Counted from the stretch's first letter, positions 9,965 through 23,127 are shown. The stretch is 32,469 nucleotides of DNA from Conidiobolus incongruus B7586 (GCA_000697335.1 JNEM01015829.1:1-32469); one strand, 5' to 3'. The notes: generated from the sequence alone by a model not told the origin. Translations and numbers: made by a program.

Positions 9965-11246
9965 TTAATCCTCTGTGTTGTAAATAATGAGAGTTTTTTA
10001 TAATCGAAAAAATAAATTATAATATACATCATATAAAAATAAATATATAATTCAAAATTAATATTATTTTCTTAATGTTAATAATTTTTGATATACTTTT
10101 GGTAAACTTCTAATACTTAAAAAACAATTCTTTTTATTAATCATTGAAATTTGATATTTCATAAATTAATTAAATTTTTCTATAGAAATTTTCTTTTTTA
10201 TAAGCTGATTTCCTAATTTTCTAAACCAATTATAATTACATAAGTTATAATCTAAAAAATATACTTGATATAATGATTTTTCCCATTATTTTTAGTTAAA
10301 AAGTCTTTTAAAACTATATATTTTATAAATATTATGCAAAATAATAGGTTTTCTTAAATTATATTTTAAATACCAATTAAAATGGTTTTATTTAAAAATA
10401 CAATATAATATATTAAACCAATTTATTTTCTTTTAAAAACTAAATAAAAATAATATATACTAGTTTAATCTTTTATTATAATTAATATTAACTTATAAAT
10501 AAAATATGTATTTATTGGAATTTTGAAAAGATTTGATTTAGTTTAATATATTATTATGATTTATATATTAAAAATTAAGATTATACAAAAAGATTTAGGA
10601 TTTAATAATTATAATGTTTTATTATAAAAGCTCTAGTTTTTGGTATATTTTATAAGGTTTTATTTAGTAATTGCTATTCTAGATTTTTTTTAAACTTTAG
10701 TTAAATTATATAATATTTATTATAAATATTTATTAATTTAAATTTTAATATATATATATATGTTATTTGTATAACTAATATTATAGTGTTTTGATAATCC
10801 TTTAATTAAAATAAAAAGGTATTTTTTAATATATGTTTTAACCTAATTAATAATTGAAAAAAATATATTTAGAATTATTATCCTGGATTTTAATAAGGTT
10901 TAAATAATATTTTTGCAAATTTCAATTAATTTACATAATAATAAATAATTGATTTAAATAATATTTTATTACCAAAAGTTATTTTTATATTATAGATAAT
11001 TTTAGAGAATTTATTATTAAATTTCACTAATACTAAAATAAAAAAATTATGATGATTGTTATTTGGCTTAAGAATAATAAATTTTGCAAAGTTTATTTTA
11101 TTATCAAAAAAATTATCATAAATATAAATATAAAATAAAAGCTTTATATTTTCTTATTTACTTTATATATATTTTAATATTTTAATCTTATAAAATGCTT
11201 AAAAAATCAGAAATAAAAAGTTTTTTGTTTTTTAATATAGGACTAA
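9965..11246 (-). mobile_element. Mariner-family DNA transposon, copy A (most decayed)
   Basis: The copy is 1,282 bp and homologous along its length to the copies at 14705-16015 and 29453-30772, with the transposase reading on the minus strand. Terminal inverted repeats can be paired: the left end reads TTAATCCTCTGTGTTG and the right end, complemented, TTAGTCCTATATTAAA. The left end follows a TA; the right flank is no longer TA. Blocks shared with the other copies include the segment around 10110-10260 (C-terminal transposase) and 10320-10350 (TTATGCAAAATAATAGG, which encodes the ILHNN region). The frame is broken by many stops and the sequence has drifted to almost pure A/T, so this is a dead copy and the most diverged of the three. 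Confidence 0.75.
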
Positions 11247-12878
11247 ATGATTCAAAAATTTATTATTAAAATAATAAATAAATTTGAAAATATTTTGATT
11301 TTTTTATATTATTCAATATAATCTAATCTTTTAATTATTAAAATTAGACTTATTTATTAAAACTATGAATGAAAATGAATGACTAATATATAATAATAGA
11401 GTATATTATTTTTAGATAATGGAATATTAATATCCAGGTATTTTATTTTATATTCTGTTTAAATTAAATTATACACTATATATTTATAATTATTTTTCAT
11501 AATAATTACCCTGTAGTTTTAATTTATTATAATAATATTTTAATTAATTATCTCAATTTTTAAATTTATATTTAAACTTAATATGATAAAATAAAATCCA
11601 TTATTAATTATTATTTCAATAATGTACTTATATCGCTATAATAATGCTTAAGAGATTAATATCAGTTTTAATGAATACTAGCATTATAATATAAATATAA
11701 TTTTTGTAATCCTTAAATAGAATGGCTAAATATTTTATAAGTGCCGTAATATTTGAAAATCTAATATTTATAATCAAAAATAACATGAAATTGATATTAA
11801 TAATCTATTTCGACTATATTTATTATTAATTTTTAAAAATGAAAAAAATCATTTATGAAATATTCCAAAAGTTTTAGTATTATCAAAATTTTTAACGTAA
11901 ATAAAAAATATTATTTAATAATTTATTGAAAAAATTAATTAAAAAATAAAATAAAATTTTTATAATAAGATATTATCTTTTCGATAACAAATAATCATTA
12001 ATTATTTGATACTTAATAATATCCTTCTTATATATTATATATATATATATATATAATACAGACATATGTAAATATTTTTAAAATTTCAAATTTTAAATTT
12101 AAAATATGGATTATATAATTATATTAAAAAAATCCACTATTAATTATTCACATTTTACTACAAATTATTATTAATAGAAAAAGATATTTAATATATATTT
12201 TTTACATAAATTTTTTGATTAACTTAAAGTTATATTATATAATATAATTGATATATTTTATCCTAGCTTATTGTAACTTAATTTTTTATTATAGTTCAAT
12301 TGTCACAAATTTTCAATATTTAATTAAATCTTAGATTTTAGTCAAACAATAATATATATATATACTCAATCTTATTCAAGGAAATATATAAACCAAAATA
12401 TCTTTTTTTAAGAATAGTCAATTGTTAAATTATCATTTTAATATTGAAATAAAGGATAAATATATAATATAATTTATAAAATTAAATTATAAAATTGGAC
12501 TATATATATTTTACCAAAGATCATTACATTTGAAGATTATGTTCTTTTTGGTAAATTGATATAATATTTGATCTTATATTTTATTATATCCTTTACTTCA
12601 TTTATTGGAAGAGATTTAAGTTTAAGTATTAATTATAAATTATATTTAATATATAAAATTATTTTTATTATTTTTATTTAATATTTATTTAATAATATTG
12701 GTGGATATAATTCTTAGCTGACAATATTAAGTATATTTAATATTTTTTATAGTTTTGACATCAATATTCAGAATTTTAAATTAAATAAAATAAAATAAAT
12801 ATAAACTTAGATGATATTATTTAAATAATACATATATAATTTTCAATTAAAATTCATATAATTTTATATTTTTATATA
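11247..12878. other. AT-rich spacer between transposons
   Basis: About 1.6 kb of A/T runs, including an (AT)n tract near 12033-12056. No gene, no TIR pair and no match to the other repeats in the window was seen. It may be older transposon debris beyond recognition by eye. Confidence 0.45.
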
Positions 12879-14450
12879 CTATTTTATAAAAGTAAGTTAT
12901 AAAACTAAAAACAATTATATCTTTACTAATAACTTAATTAATATCAAATAAAATAAACTTAAATTAAATAATTAAAATCTATTATATTTATTAATAATAT
13001 ATATCATTAAATGATGATATTTAGCTATTAATTGGCTAAAATATAAACCTTTAAATTTTACCTAAGGTGAGTTATAAATTTATAGGTTTTTAGTGATAAA
13101 AAAAAATTAAAACCTAATGTATTTATCTTTAGCTTTTCTAACTTTTTTAAGTTTATAAGGTATATAATCAACTAACTTTTTATATTAAGAAAGGTTAATC
13201 TTATTCTATATTTCTTAAATATATTTTTAAAGTTAATTTAAATTTTTTATTAGGGGAAATATTTTAATAGCTTTTTTTAACTGATTCTAAAGATATTTAA
13301 TTAGGTTAAGGTTAAAAAATTAAAAAAGCTACTTTATAACTATTATCTTATTATTTTTAAGTTATTTGGTAATAAAAGTTATAATATAGCAAAAGGTATT
13401 ATCTTACTAGAAAATAATATCAGATTTATTTAACCTATATTATTCAATAATTTTTTTCAATTTATTATTTAGAATATTTTACTATATTTCAATATTAATT
13501 CCCTTATTAATTTTACAAAGATATCTTATACCTAAAGATAATATATATCCTTAAATAATAACTAACCTACTATTATACTTTTGGGTAAAATTAACATAAT
13601 AGTTACAAAATAGTTTTATATTTTTTTTAAAGTTTCTAACTTTTTTATTAAATGTACTAAAGTATATTTTTGTTTCATTAAATTAAATAACTTTATTCTA
13701 ATTAGTTTTAGTTTTAATTTAATATTAATAGTAATATTTAAACTCCCACTTAATTTTTTAATGGGATTTTTTTAATTAAAGGTGTTTTTTCTTAAGGTGT
13801 AAATGGTATCTATGTTAACATAAAACATATATAATAATATTAGTGTTAACTAATATTCCTATATAATTTTTTAATTCCTGTTATATTTCTATAGCAATAC
13901 TATATTTACCTATATTAATTAACCTATAGATATACTTTTTATTATATTTATCTATAATTTTAACATGCTTAAGTTTAAGTTTAAATGTATTTTTATTGCT
14001 ATTTTTAATAATTTTAACTATAATAAACTAGCTAACAATAATAATTCTAGCAATATCATAAGTTAATTTATTTTTTTATAAAGTTAATTAATATATAAAA
14101 GAATTTTTTTAAAGAGGGATTTAGGTATAATAATATTAATAAAAAAAATTTAATATATCTGTAAAATATTATATAAAATAATAATAAAGAGAGAAAAAAG
14201 ATATGGTTATATATTGTTAAATATATCCCTTTATCTCAAAAATCTGTAAATTTATAACTCATTTTAATTAAATATTAAGGGTTAATATTTTTGCTAATAG
14301 TTTACTAAATATATTTAAATATATTTATTTTTTATCAGATAATATACTTTATTTATATATTATAGTTTTAAATAATCTAATATATATAATTGTTTTAGTT
14401 ATTAATTAAAATATATATATTTGATTTTATAATTTACTTTTGCAAGTTAG
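12879..14450 (-). mobile_element. Tc1-like DNA transposon with long inverted repeats, copy 1
   Basis: The 1,572 bp element is flanked by TA on both sides (12877-12878 and 14451-14452), the target site used by the Tc1/mariner superfamily. Inverted repeats of about 212 bp can be paired. The outer ends are CTATTTTATAAAAGTAAG (left) and CTAACTTGCAAAAGTAAA (right, complemented). The inner ends are GTGAGTTATAAATTTATAGG and ATGAGTTATAAATTTACAG. The transposase lies on the minus strand. Near 13120-13170 it encodes KVRKAKDKYIRF followed by a stop, matching the end of the second copy. It is dead, with many stops. Long TIRs recall Minos and Tc3 rather than classical Tc1. Confidence 0.8.
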
Positions 14451-14704
14451 TATATTCATACCTATTATTTTATTAAATTATATTTTAAAATTTTTTATTT
14501 TTTTAATAAATATATAAATAAAAGTAATATAAAACCAAATAAATTTATATTAAAAATATATTTATTTTAAATTTTTCATAAAATATTCTTGATAAACTAA
14601 TTATAAATGTTTTATATAATTTATTACCAAAAATATAATAGATAATGGAATATATGAACAAAACCACTATAATCAGTATAAAACAAGAATTATTTAAAAA
14701 ACTA
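14451..14704. other. Short AT-rich gap between transposons
   Basis: About 250 bp of AT-rich sequence between the Tc1-like copy and mariner copy B. Nothing recognised. Confidence 0.5.
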
Positions 14705-16015
14705 TTATTTTGTAATTTAAATAATAGGAATTTTTTGTGATTGAAAAAAATAAACATTTTAATATATAAAAAGTAAAAATAAATATATATTATAAAGTTA
14801 ATAGTTTCTTTTATTTCTAATAACTTTTTGTTATATTTTTAGCAAAGATCTAACACTTAAAAAATAGTTTTTTTTATTAAAGACTGAAATTTGATGTTTT
14901 ATAAACCAATTAAATTTTCTTGTAGAAATTTTCTTTTTTGTAAGCTAGTTTTTTAATTGCCTAAAACAATTATAATTATATAGGTTATAATCTAAAGAAT
15001 ATATTAGATATGGTAGTTTTTTCCAGTTATTTTTAATTAAAAGTTTTTTATAACTTTAAATTTATGTATTTTATAATTATTATGCAAAATAATAAGTTTT
15101 TTTAAATTATATTGAAAATATTAATTAGATATAGTTTGATTTAAAAAAGAAGTATAAAGTTTACTATTAATTAATTTTCTTTTAGGAACTAAATAAGAAT
15201 AGCATATACTATTATAATCTATTATAATAATTAATATTTGCTTATTAATAAAGTGTTTATTTAAAGGAATTTGTAAAGAAGGTTGATTTAACTTAATTTA
15301 ACACTTTAATTTATATTTTAGTAAAGGATTATATAAAAGAATCTAAAATTCATTAATTATAATAAATCACTATAAAAGTTTTAGTTTCTAGTTATACCTT
15401 AGTAAGTTTTGTTTAGCAATAACTACTCTAGTTTTTTTTAAGCTTTAGTTAAATTATAAGGTAACTATTTTATATTTTTATTAATTAATTTTAATTTAAA
15501 CTTTAATATATATATAATACTTATGTAACTAATATTAAAATGTTTTGATAATTCTCTAACTAAAATAAAAAGATGTTTTTCAATATATTTTTTTATTTTA
15601 TTAACAATTAAAAAAGTAATAGTTAAAATTAATTTTTTAGATTTTAACAAGTTTTGGGTACTTTCTCTTCTAACCTTAAAGTAATTTACCCAGCAATAAA
15701 TTATTAATTTAGATAATACTTCATTACCAAAAGTTGTTTGTAAATTTTAAATGATATTAGAGTGTTTATGTTTAAGTTTTACTAATATTAAAATAAAAAA
15801 CTTTTGATAGTTACTATTTAGTTTAAACATGATTAAATTAAACAATTAATTTTAAAAAATTATTTTTTTAATTAAAAAAGTTATTATATATATATATATA
15901 ATTTAAAACTATTTATTTTCTTATTTGTTTTGTATATATATTTTTATTTGAAATTAATAATATGTTTGAAAAATCAGAAATTAAAAAATTTCCTATTTTT
16001 TTGATTCTATGGTAA
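14705..16015 (-). mobile_element. Mariner-family DNA transposon, copy B
   Basis: The 1,311 bp copy is flanked by TA (14703-14704 and 16016-16017). The inverted ends pair as TTATTTTGTAATTTAAATAA and, complemented, TTACCATAGAATCAAAAAAA, both running into ATAGGAAATTTTTT-like sequence. The transposase frame starts near the ATG at 15830 (minus strand). At 15465-15650 it has a helix-turn-helix segment, RELSKHFNISYISIIYILK, typical of mariner N-termini. Downstream are ILHNN in place of the usual HDN, NNWKKLP, and DYNLYNYNCFRQLKN in place of the family SPDLAPSDYHLFRSLKN. Second and third catalytic Asp codons have become Asn. The copy is dead, with several in-frame stops. Confidence 0.85.
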
Positions 16016-17402
16016 TAATATCATTATTAGTTAAAATATTAATAATATAATATTTAATTAATTATTAAAAACAAAATTCAATAAAATTAAAAAACATTTA
16101 TTTTAATATAATATAATAAATTTGAAGAATATAAATAATTTTATTTAAATCACTAAATATAAACAAAATTAAATTATATAAGATTAATGATTAATAATAT
16201 TTTGAAAGAAAATATTAATATTATAACAAAAATAAACAAGAAATATTTATTCATTTAATTACATGTATTTGAATAATCAAATTATTTATAAATTTAATTT
16301 TAAAATAGAATTTGAAATAAAAATGTATATTTAACTGAATACTAATATAAATTCATAAAAATCCAAAAATTTAAAAATGAATTTTTTGATATAAAAATAA
16401 TTCAATTATAAATCAATGATGATATATAATAACAAACCTATACATATAGTTAAAATTATTAAAATTTTGCTGATTTATTAAAATTTTTGTTTATTATTTT
16501 ATGCTTAACACCAATTAGACATGTATCTTTATGGTTATGATTATTTTGGTAAGTACAAAAATTTGATCTAAAGAAATAAATTTGATAATATTCAAATTAA
16601 AATTTAAAAATTAATCAAAAAATTATGCTAAGGAGTTAATTAAAATTAGTATGGAGTTTTAATATTAATTATTAAATTGTAATTATTTTTATTTTTTATA
16701 TATTTAAAATAAATTTCAAAACGAATTAACTTATTGAACGAGTACATGAAATTTATTATTATAATACTGAGTTTCATTTTAATTATATTGATTTTATATT
16801 GAATATATGATTTAGTATGTTTTAACAGAAAATTAATATCATTTTGAAAATAACTAAAATGGAAATCTCGAATATCAATATCGATTTAATTTGTTTTGAA
16901 TACTGTCATAAAAAATGTAAAATCTAACTATCAAACTTAATATAGATATTTGTTTTGGTTTACAAAATAATATGACCTATGTAACATATTATTTTGTTTA
17001 AATATGAAAATTGTATTGAAAAATATTTGTAAACTAATTACAATTAGAAAGTATAAGGTAGATTTTTTGAAATGAGATTAGTTAAGAAATTATTAAGTTT
17101 TTCTTCAAAATATTTTAAAAATTGATTCAAATTGAATTATATTAATATGATTGTGAAAATTTTTAAAGGTATAAATCGCGAAATCTTTAGTCTATTATTA
17201 AAATTAGTATTATTTACCAAATTGGCTTTCTCTATTTCATTAGAGACAGACCCATACATTAGAAATATAAGATTAACATAATAAATAGGATAAAATTTAA
17301 TAATTTTAAATTTTAAAGGGTGACAATTTGCAAAAAAAAATATTGTAAAATTAATATTTGTAGTTAATTGATTGGTATTTAAATTGAAATATTAGGAAGA
17401 TT
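16016..17402. other. AT-rich spacer downstream of the OS-9 gene
   Basis: About 1.4 kb with no open frame or repeat recognised. The right end must contain the polyadenylation region of the OS-9 gene; A/T runs such as AAAAAAAAATATTG near 17333 are present but no signal can be singled out. Confidence 0.5.
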
Positions 17403-18966
17403 TTATAATTCGTCATCCTCATTATCATTCTGATCATCATTATCGGTATCTTGCTTGATCAAAATATTAGTATCTAACAATCGAAACAAGGAGTGATCAT
17501 CTTCACTTTCTTCACCACTACTACCAGTCAAAAAATTATTCAAAAAATTCTTGACAACTTTTTCGTAATCTAACTGATCCAATTCCGATTCGGGTAATTT
17601 GCCCAATTCTGTATCCAAATATTTTAGAATTTTTCTATCTTCGTCACTGAATTGCGAGGATTGAATATTGACTGGAGGGTCGGAATTAGATCGACATTTG
17701 GCCTCCAAGACGAGGAGTTCGCTGTAAGCGGCGAAGCAGTCTGCTTTGCGACGATTGAGTTTTTCAAGGATTGCTAACTGTTGGGGGTTTTTGGTCTTGG
17801 TGTTGATGAATACCAATTTGGTTTGAATTAATCGGTACTCTTGGTCTAATGACATTTTCCATTTCGCTAAGTCTACTAAGTATCGGGGATTAGTATGTGT
17901 GAGCTTGGTGTCGAGCGTGGGGATTGGTTTGTCCAAATCTGCGAGGATATCAGGCTGATCCAATACACTCTTTTTGGGGTCGGCGCCTTCAATTTCGGGA
18001 GGTTGGAATCTGGTTTGGGATTTGCGACTTTCGAGATCGGTGAGAATGGAATCGTACTCCTTTTCGGACACTAGCTCGTAGCATGTGATGTAGTTGTAAT
18101 TCATATCAGTTTGAGGCTTGAAGAAATCATGTTGACATAGTAAAGGAACGTGTACGACTATTTGGTAAACACAAGTCTCCAATTCCGCAATGGATCTGAA
18201 CTGGGGCTGGGAGCCTTCGGCACATACGAATCGAATTTCTGTGGATCTAGATCTTCCCGTTAAATCGCATTTGGTACCTCCGTCCCATACTTGGGACAAA
18301 TAATTGCCGCCTTCGTCTTCTTTGAAAACCATTGGCAGATTATCCTTACTCTTAGCATCAGTTTTAGCATCGTACTTCCCCAAATAGAATACCGTCTTCT
18401 CGGGATTCTTCTCACCTTCCTGAGGAATGTGGTATTGTTTGATATGCTTCTTAAAACACAATTCATATGTCCAATAATTCAAGGTCTATTCAACAAATCA
18501 ATATCAACACTTAGAGCACCAATTATAATCAACTTACAGCTTGAATACATCCTTGATTCAATTTCCTACTCAATTCCAACCCCACCTCATTCGCAATAGC
18601 TTGAGGTTCTTTTGACTCTCCTAACGTTTTCAGTGGGTTTTTATCCTCAGAAAGTTTCAAAGTTTCACATAAATACTCGCGGTTTCCACTTTTCATCACA
18701 TTTCTCTCACTTTGGTAATTTTCATGATTATCCGGTAAATCAAATTCTATTTTCTAAACCAAATATTAATAAAGTTAACTTAATTTTATACTAATATATT
18801 TATTTACTTTTTCGTAGTTTAGATAAAGTTGTTTGTCACTTTTTAGTAAAGGATATTCGGAATATAAGATATCATACTTGGGTTCGAGTTGAAGGTCCTT
18901 AAATTTGAAACTGTTGACCAGTTGTAACAAAAAATAAATAGGTATTGTATTAGCTTTTACTTTCAT
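17403..18966 (-). CDS. YOS9: OS-9/Yos9-type ER lectin of ER-associated degradation
   Basis: OS-9/Yos9 proteins bind trimmed mannose glycans on misfolded proteins in the ER lumen and deliver them to the Hrd1 ubiquitin-ligase complex. Three exons (18808-18966, 18538-18753, 17403-18485) with GT-AG introns of 54 and 52 nt, both in phase 0, give 485 residues, close to yeast Yos9. Exon 1 carries a signal peptide (MKVKANTIPIYFLLQLVNS) and the KYDILYSE segment. The mannose-6-phosphate-receptor-homology domain spans about residues 122-242: YWTYELCFKKHIKQYH, FYLGKYD, GGTKCDLTGRSRSTEIRFVC and ETCVYQIVVHVPLLC. It has six cysteines and likely ligand residues Gln190, Arg203/205, Glu228 and Tyr232. A lysine-rich helical tail and an acidic end follow. 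The protein finishes in EDDEL, an HDEL-like ER-retention signal. Confidence 0.93.
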
Positions 18967-20126
18967 GTATTTTTAAATATAAATATAATTGAAATAATTA
19001 AAATATATATTTTTTAGTTTGAATTTTTTAATTATTTTGATTGGTGACCTTGAATTCATGTTTATTTTATAATATTGAATTAAATTTCGAATTTAATGGG
19101 ATAATTTTTTAAAATGTGTTTGAGTTTGATTCGATAATTATTACTAAATCCCTAAGAATAAATTATGTTCAATAAATATATAAATGTAATGGACAAAAAT
19201 AAAAACAAATCATCTAGTTAATTGATAACATATTTAGTCAATTTATGTATTTATCATTTAATCAATTCAAAATCTTTAATTCAAGCCATTCTTTAAGGTT
19301 CTTAAAATTGTTAAATAATTCAATTTATTACATTCAAGAACTTATTAAATGATATGATAAATAGTGATTTGATTGCTTAATAATTATTATCATTATTGTT
19401 ATAAATATTTTATCCAAAATAATTTTATGAATGTAATATAATAATTAAAAATTAATTATATATGATTGATCTGAGTAATGAATTTATCATTATATATATA
19501 TATATATAATATTTAATTATTTAAAATAAGTCATTTTTTACAGTTTATAAATTTTGAACCATATTTCAAATTGAACCATAATGTAATTGAATTTAATTTT
19601 AATTCAATATTAATAATTATTATAAATTTATTTGATAATAGATTTTTAAACTTGCTTTTAATTGTGTGATTTGAATTTAGAAAATTGGATGTAAATCTCA
19701 AAAATCAATTATATATATATATATATATATATTGTTGTATTATATCAAATAATAAATCACATAAAATCTACTCCACTAATCAATAATAATAATAAAGTAA
19801 TTTATCAATTTGAGTTCAATTTTATTAAATTTTTAGAATATAATTATCTAACAAAAAATGAATATTAACCCAATTGGAAATTTTATTGGAAAAGATTGGA
19901 AAATTAATTATAAAATCCACCATTTTAATCCATATATGATGATTTCAAAATTCAAATATTATAACAATTGAAATAAAAAAAATAAAGATGCATTACAAAA
20001 TGATTAAACTGAAAAAGTACCTTATAACTACTTCAAATCAAAATTTAAATTTTATATGATTGAAAATAATAAAAATCACCAATTATATCAAAATATGACT
20101 GTAACGAGCAAATAATAGTAACGTGT
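18967..20126. other. AT-rich intergenic region with (AT)n tracts
   Basis: About 1.15 kb between the start of the OS-9 gene and the end of the SF3B2 gene. It contains (AT)n tracts near 19492-19509 and 19709-19732. It should hold the OS-9 promoter on its left, but no clear box is seen. No other gene. Confidence 0.5.
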
Positions 20127-22033
20127 TTAAAATTTAAAATCACGTTTCTTGGTAGAACTAGATTTGGAAGACTTTTCAGCACGTTTTTGATTGCGCTTCA
20201 AATTATTTTCAGCCACGAGATCACTGAGGTCTTCGGTACTGCCTCCCATATTTTGCTAAATATTACAAATTAGTATTATTAATTGATCTAAGGATGTTAA
20301 TTTGACTTACCGTTTGGGCTGCTTGGTACTTGGCAGCGACAGCGTCGGGATTCTCGAGTTCGGAGGGGTCAAGTGAGACATCAACGTCGAATCTGCGTCT
20401 TTTACGCGGCTCTTTAGAGCCTTCGCCGAGTACTTCCATATTGTAGACGTGTTGCGAGCCCATCATACCTGTAATGGATGCTTGTTGCTCCGGTAGAACG
20501 TGGAATAGCTGTTTAGGCTCTTCCTCAAACTTGCGTCCTTTCCTAAGTTCGACAAATTCGGGCGTTTGCAAGCCAGTTTGCACACTGCTGAATCCACTGG
20601 GTGTGGCATAGCCTTCGGCGAGGTTGTCTTTCGTTGGTGGTGCAGGTTCTTGGAAATCGACTTCCTGTTTGGCGGGAGCTTCTTCAATAGGTTCTTCTTG
20701 TTCTTCCTCTACCTCTTCTTCTTCGTACTCTTCGTCAGAGACAATAGCGCCCCAGAGCTCCTTGTTGATGTTTTCGGCATTGTCATTATTGTAATCGAAT
20801 TGATTGATACCGAATACGTCACCGTAGAGTGGACGATTGTTCTCATCTACTGGAGGTTTACCCCAACCACCTGGATGATAGCCCCAATTGGCACCGTGAG
20901 GAATAGGACAGTTGAGGCCAGGAATTTTAAGATTAGGATAACTTGGAGGAGGACCAAAACGTTGCATATTAATCAACCAAGGGGGAGGAGCTAATGGAGG
21001 AATATTCAAAGCAGCTTTGAGCTCTTCACTTAATTGACCAGGTTTCTTCTCCTTGAGCTTGGCTTCAAATTCCTTACCCTCATAGTACAATTCACCATGT
21101 CTCGTCAAGCGAGGCTTCGTCTGAAAACGGAAGAAAGCATCGTGAAGTCGTTGATAATCAATGTCCAATTTACCCATCTTAGGTTGCATTCTTTCCCTAG
21201 CCTTGGTTTTAAGCTTGGCGGCATCTTCCTTTTCCTTAGCAGCAGCTCTCATTTCCATAATGCCAGTATCTTTAATGAAGTCTGGCAATTCGAAAGGAGG
21301 CTTCTCAATACCCCTCTTACCTTGCAAATACTTACGCTTTTGGGACCAGTGAGCAGGCACTGGCACAGTATTGCGGTGGGCCTTTAAAGATAATAGTAGG
21401 GTGGGGTCGCTTGCTGTCACATCGACCCACTCGACAACTTCTGGACGATTCGTCAATTGCTTCAATTCCGCAATACTCATCCTATTCAATTTTTTGAGCT
21501 TTTTCTTGGATAGTGGCATATTTTCACCTTCGGAATAGTTTTCGTCCTCTTCCTCAGGATGATTCTTATTGGATACGTTCATTTCATACTAAACCAAGTC
21601 AACAGTCAATTCAATTCAAAAATATGTAGAGTTCAACTTACGTCAAAATCTTGATTATTGCTATCATTTTGATTATCTAAAGAAAATTTGGAGAATACAC
21701 CGCTAAATTGATCGTACAGAGGGTTATCGGTATCGACAGGTAATTCTCCAACGTATTCGATCTCTATCTGAGGTTTTCCCTTCTCTTCTTTAGGCTCTTT
21801 CTCCTCATTGTTTTCAATTTCGGTATTATTATTCTAAAAAATTAGTATTACATAAATTTAGAAATTATAAATTTATTTACTTGGTCATTATTTCTATTTT
21901 TCTTCTTCTTATGACGTTTATTAATTTTTTTATTCTTTTTACTTCCACATGTATTATTATTATTGTTGTTATCTAATAAATGATTAGCATTGGATTCATT
22001 ATTTGGATTAATCACTTGTGTTGGTTCTGTCAT
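20127..22033 (-). CDS. SF3B2: Splicing factor 3b subunit 2 (SF3B2/SAP145, Cus1)
   Basis: Subunit of the SF3b complex of U2 snRNP, which anchors U2 at the intron branch site in the nucleus. Four exons (21881-22033, 21642-21833, 20311-21588, 20127-20255) with GT-AG introns of 47, 53 and 55 nt give 583 residues, close to fission-yeast length. The N-terminus is Asn- and Lys-rich (poly-Asn, then KKKKNRNN). Exon 2 holds the conserved IEIEYVGELP segment. Exon 3 has the DUF382 domain (about residues 150-275, starting NRMSIAELKQLTNRPEVVEW), the PSP proline-rich domain (about 300-345, IPPLAPPPWLINMQRFGPPP), GANWGYHPGGWG, and an acidic linker. Exon 4 gives the typical end SDLVAEN...KKRDFKF. All residues expected at the domain cores are present and the reading frame is intact. 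Confidence 0.96.
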
Positions 22034-22493
22034 AATTAATCTTCCTCTTTGTTATTAAAATAATTATTGAAAATGATGTTGGGAATTTGAGTAAATTTAT
22101 ATTGGTTTGATGGTGATTGTAATAATTATTATTATGGGATTAATAATGATTTCATGAGAGTGTGATTTACATTTGATACTCTTCAATAAGTGAATTAATA
22201 ATAATAATAATAATAATATTTTATCTAATATAATATTTCATAATATTGCGAAAATAAAAAAGACATGTTTTTGATTTGATATTCTTATTTGACATTTTTT
22301 AGTTTATTCTAATTTAATGATTATTTAATTTGCATTCATTTGAATGATTTTCAGTTCAACTTGAATTTTTGATTAAGAAATGACCCTGCTTATAATAACA
22401 CTTTCCAGTTCAGAATATATTAGACAACTGTTTATCAGTTTTAAATAGTCTAAAAAGTTCCATTTAAACCACTTTGATTAACTCTCTCAACAA
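22034..22493. other. Intergenic region with (ATA)n tract
   Basis: About 460 bp that should contain the SF3B2 promoter. An (ATA)n microsatellite lies at about 22196-22217. No gene or clear regulatory box is seen. Confidence 0.5.
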
Positions 22494-22949
22494 TCATTTA
22501 GAACTATCTTTGTTGTCTGTTAAATCATCTTGAATCTGACCCTGTTGCAACATCTCCCAACTAGGAAAATTCCTCACACTCCTTTGGATCAAATCATTCC
22601 AAAATATTTCCAATTTATGCTTATTCAATAATTGTTGGAGTTCAGAATCTTGGTCACATTTGTGAAAGCCTTGAATTGTAGGGTAGTTCTCGGGAATGTC
22701 AATTTCTTGAAGTGCATTTAATGTACATTGTTTAATGTTGAGCGATTTGATTACAAATAGAAATTGTTGAATGTGGTCGTAATCAGTACTTTGAACTACT
22801 ATACGACCAGGTTTGCCCGGTTTGTAAAAGCCATTTAATTGAAGATCGCTGCATGTGTTCTTTAGAATACTTTGATTGCGAAAGGTTCGTAGTTCGTTTA
22901 GGTAAAATCCTATGGTTATTAATCTTGTGCTAGATTGTTTTATACTCAT
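22494..22949 (-). CDS. Small Prp3_C (DUF1115) domain protein, RWDD2-like
   Basis: An intact single exon of 151 residues. The segment LNGFYKPGKPGRIVVQSTDYDHIQQFLFVIKSLN resembles the core of the Prp3_C/DUF1115 domain of RWDD2 proteins (consensus GFxxPGKPGxIxVEG, then a helix ending in LNW). This region is about residues 38-75. The N-terminal helix TIGFYLNELRTFRNQSILKN fits the helix that precedes it in that family. In animal RWDD2 proteins an RWD domain stands in front of this one; here it is absent and no upstream exon was found in the 250 bp before the start. It has no signal peptide or membrane segment. The function of the stand-alone domain is not known; a role in protein-protein contacts is only inferred. 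Spacing to the KEX1-like gene upstream is 256 bp. Confidence 0.7.
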   Translation of the reverse strand: MSIKQSSTRLITIGFYLNELRTFRNQSILKNTCSDLQLNGFYKPGKPGRIVVQSTDYDHIQQFLFVIKSLNIKQCTLNALQEIDIPENYPTIQGFHKCDQDSELQQLLNKHKLEIFWNDLIQRSVRNFPSWEMLQQGQIQDDLTDNKDSSK

Positions 22950-23127
22950 TTTACTTGGAATGAGAAATTAATTATTTGATTTAATTATTCACTCAAATGA
23001 TTACTCAAAATTAAATTAACTATAATTAGCGTCAAATTGTGGGATTAACACCTTATCAATACACTGAAATTCATCCTAGTTAAAATACAAAATAATTAAA
23101 TTTAAAATTAATAAAATGAATTATAAA

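Noticed and set aside
14545-14757. 70-codon open frame on the minus strand overlapping the left end of mariner copy B
   Set aside because: It crosses the transposon boundary, is made of Phe/Ile/Lys/Asn codons expected from AT-rich DNA, and does not correspond to any part of the transposase.
18260-18599. Open frames on both strands across the OS-9 exon 2/3 junction
   Set aside because: Shadows of the OS-9 exons in other frames; they ignore the intron and match nothing.
20566-21387. Open frames of 142 and 117 codons on the plus strand
   Set aside because: They are the antisense of the SF3B2 coding exon, whose family assignment is certain.
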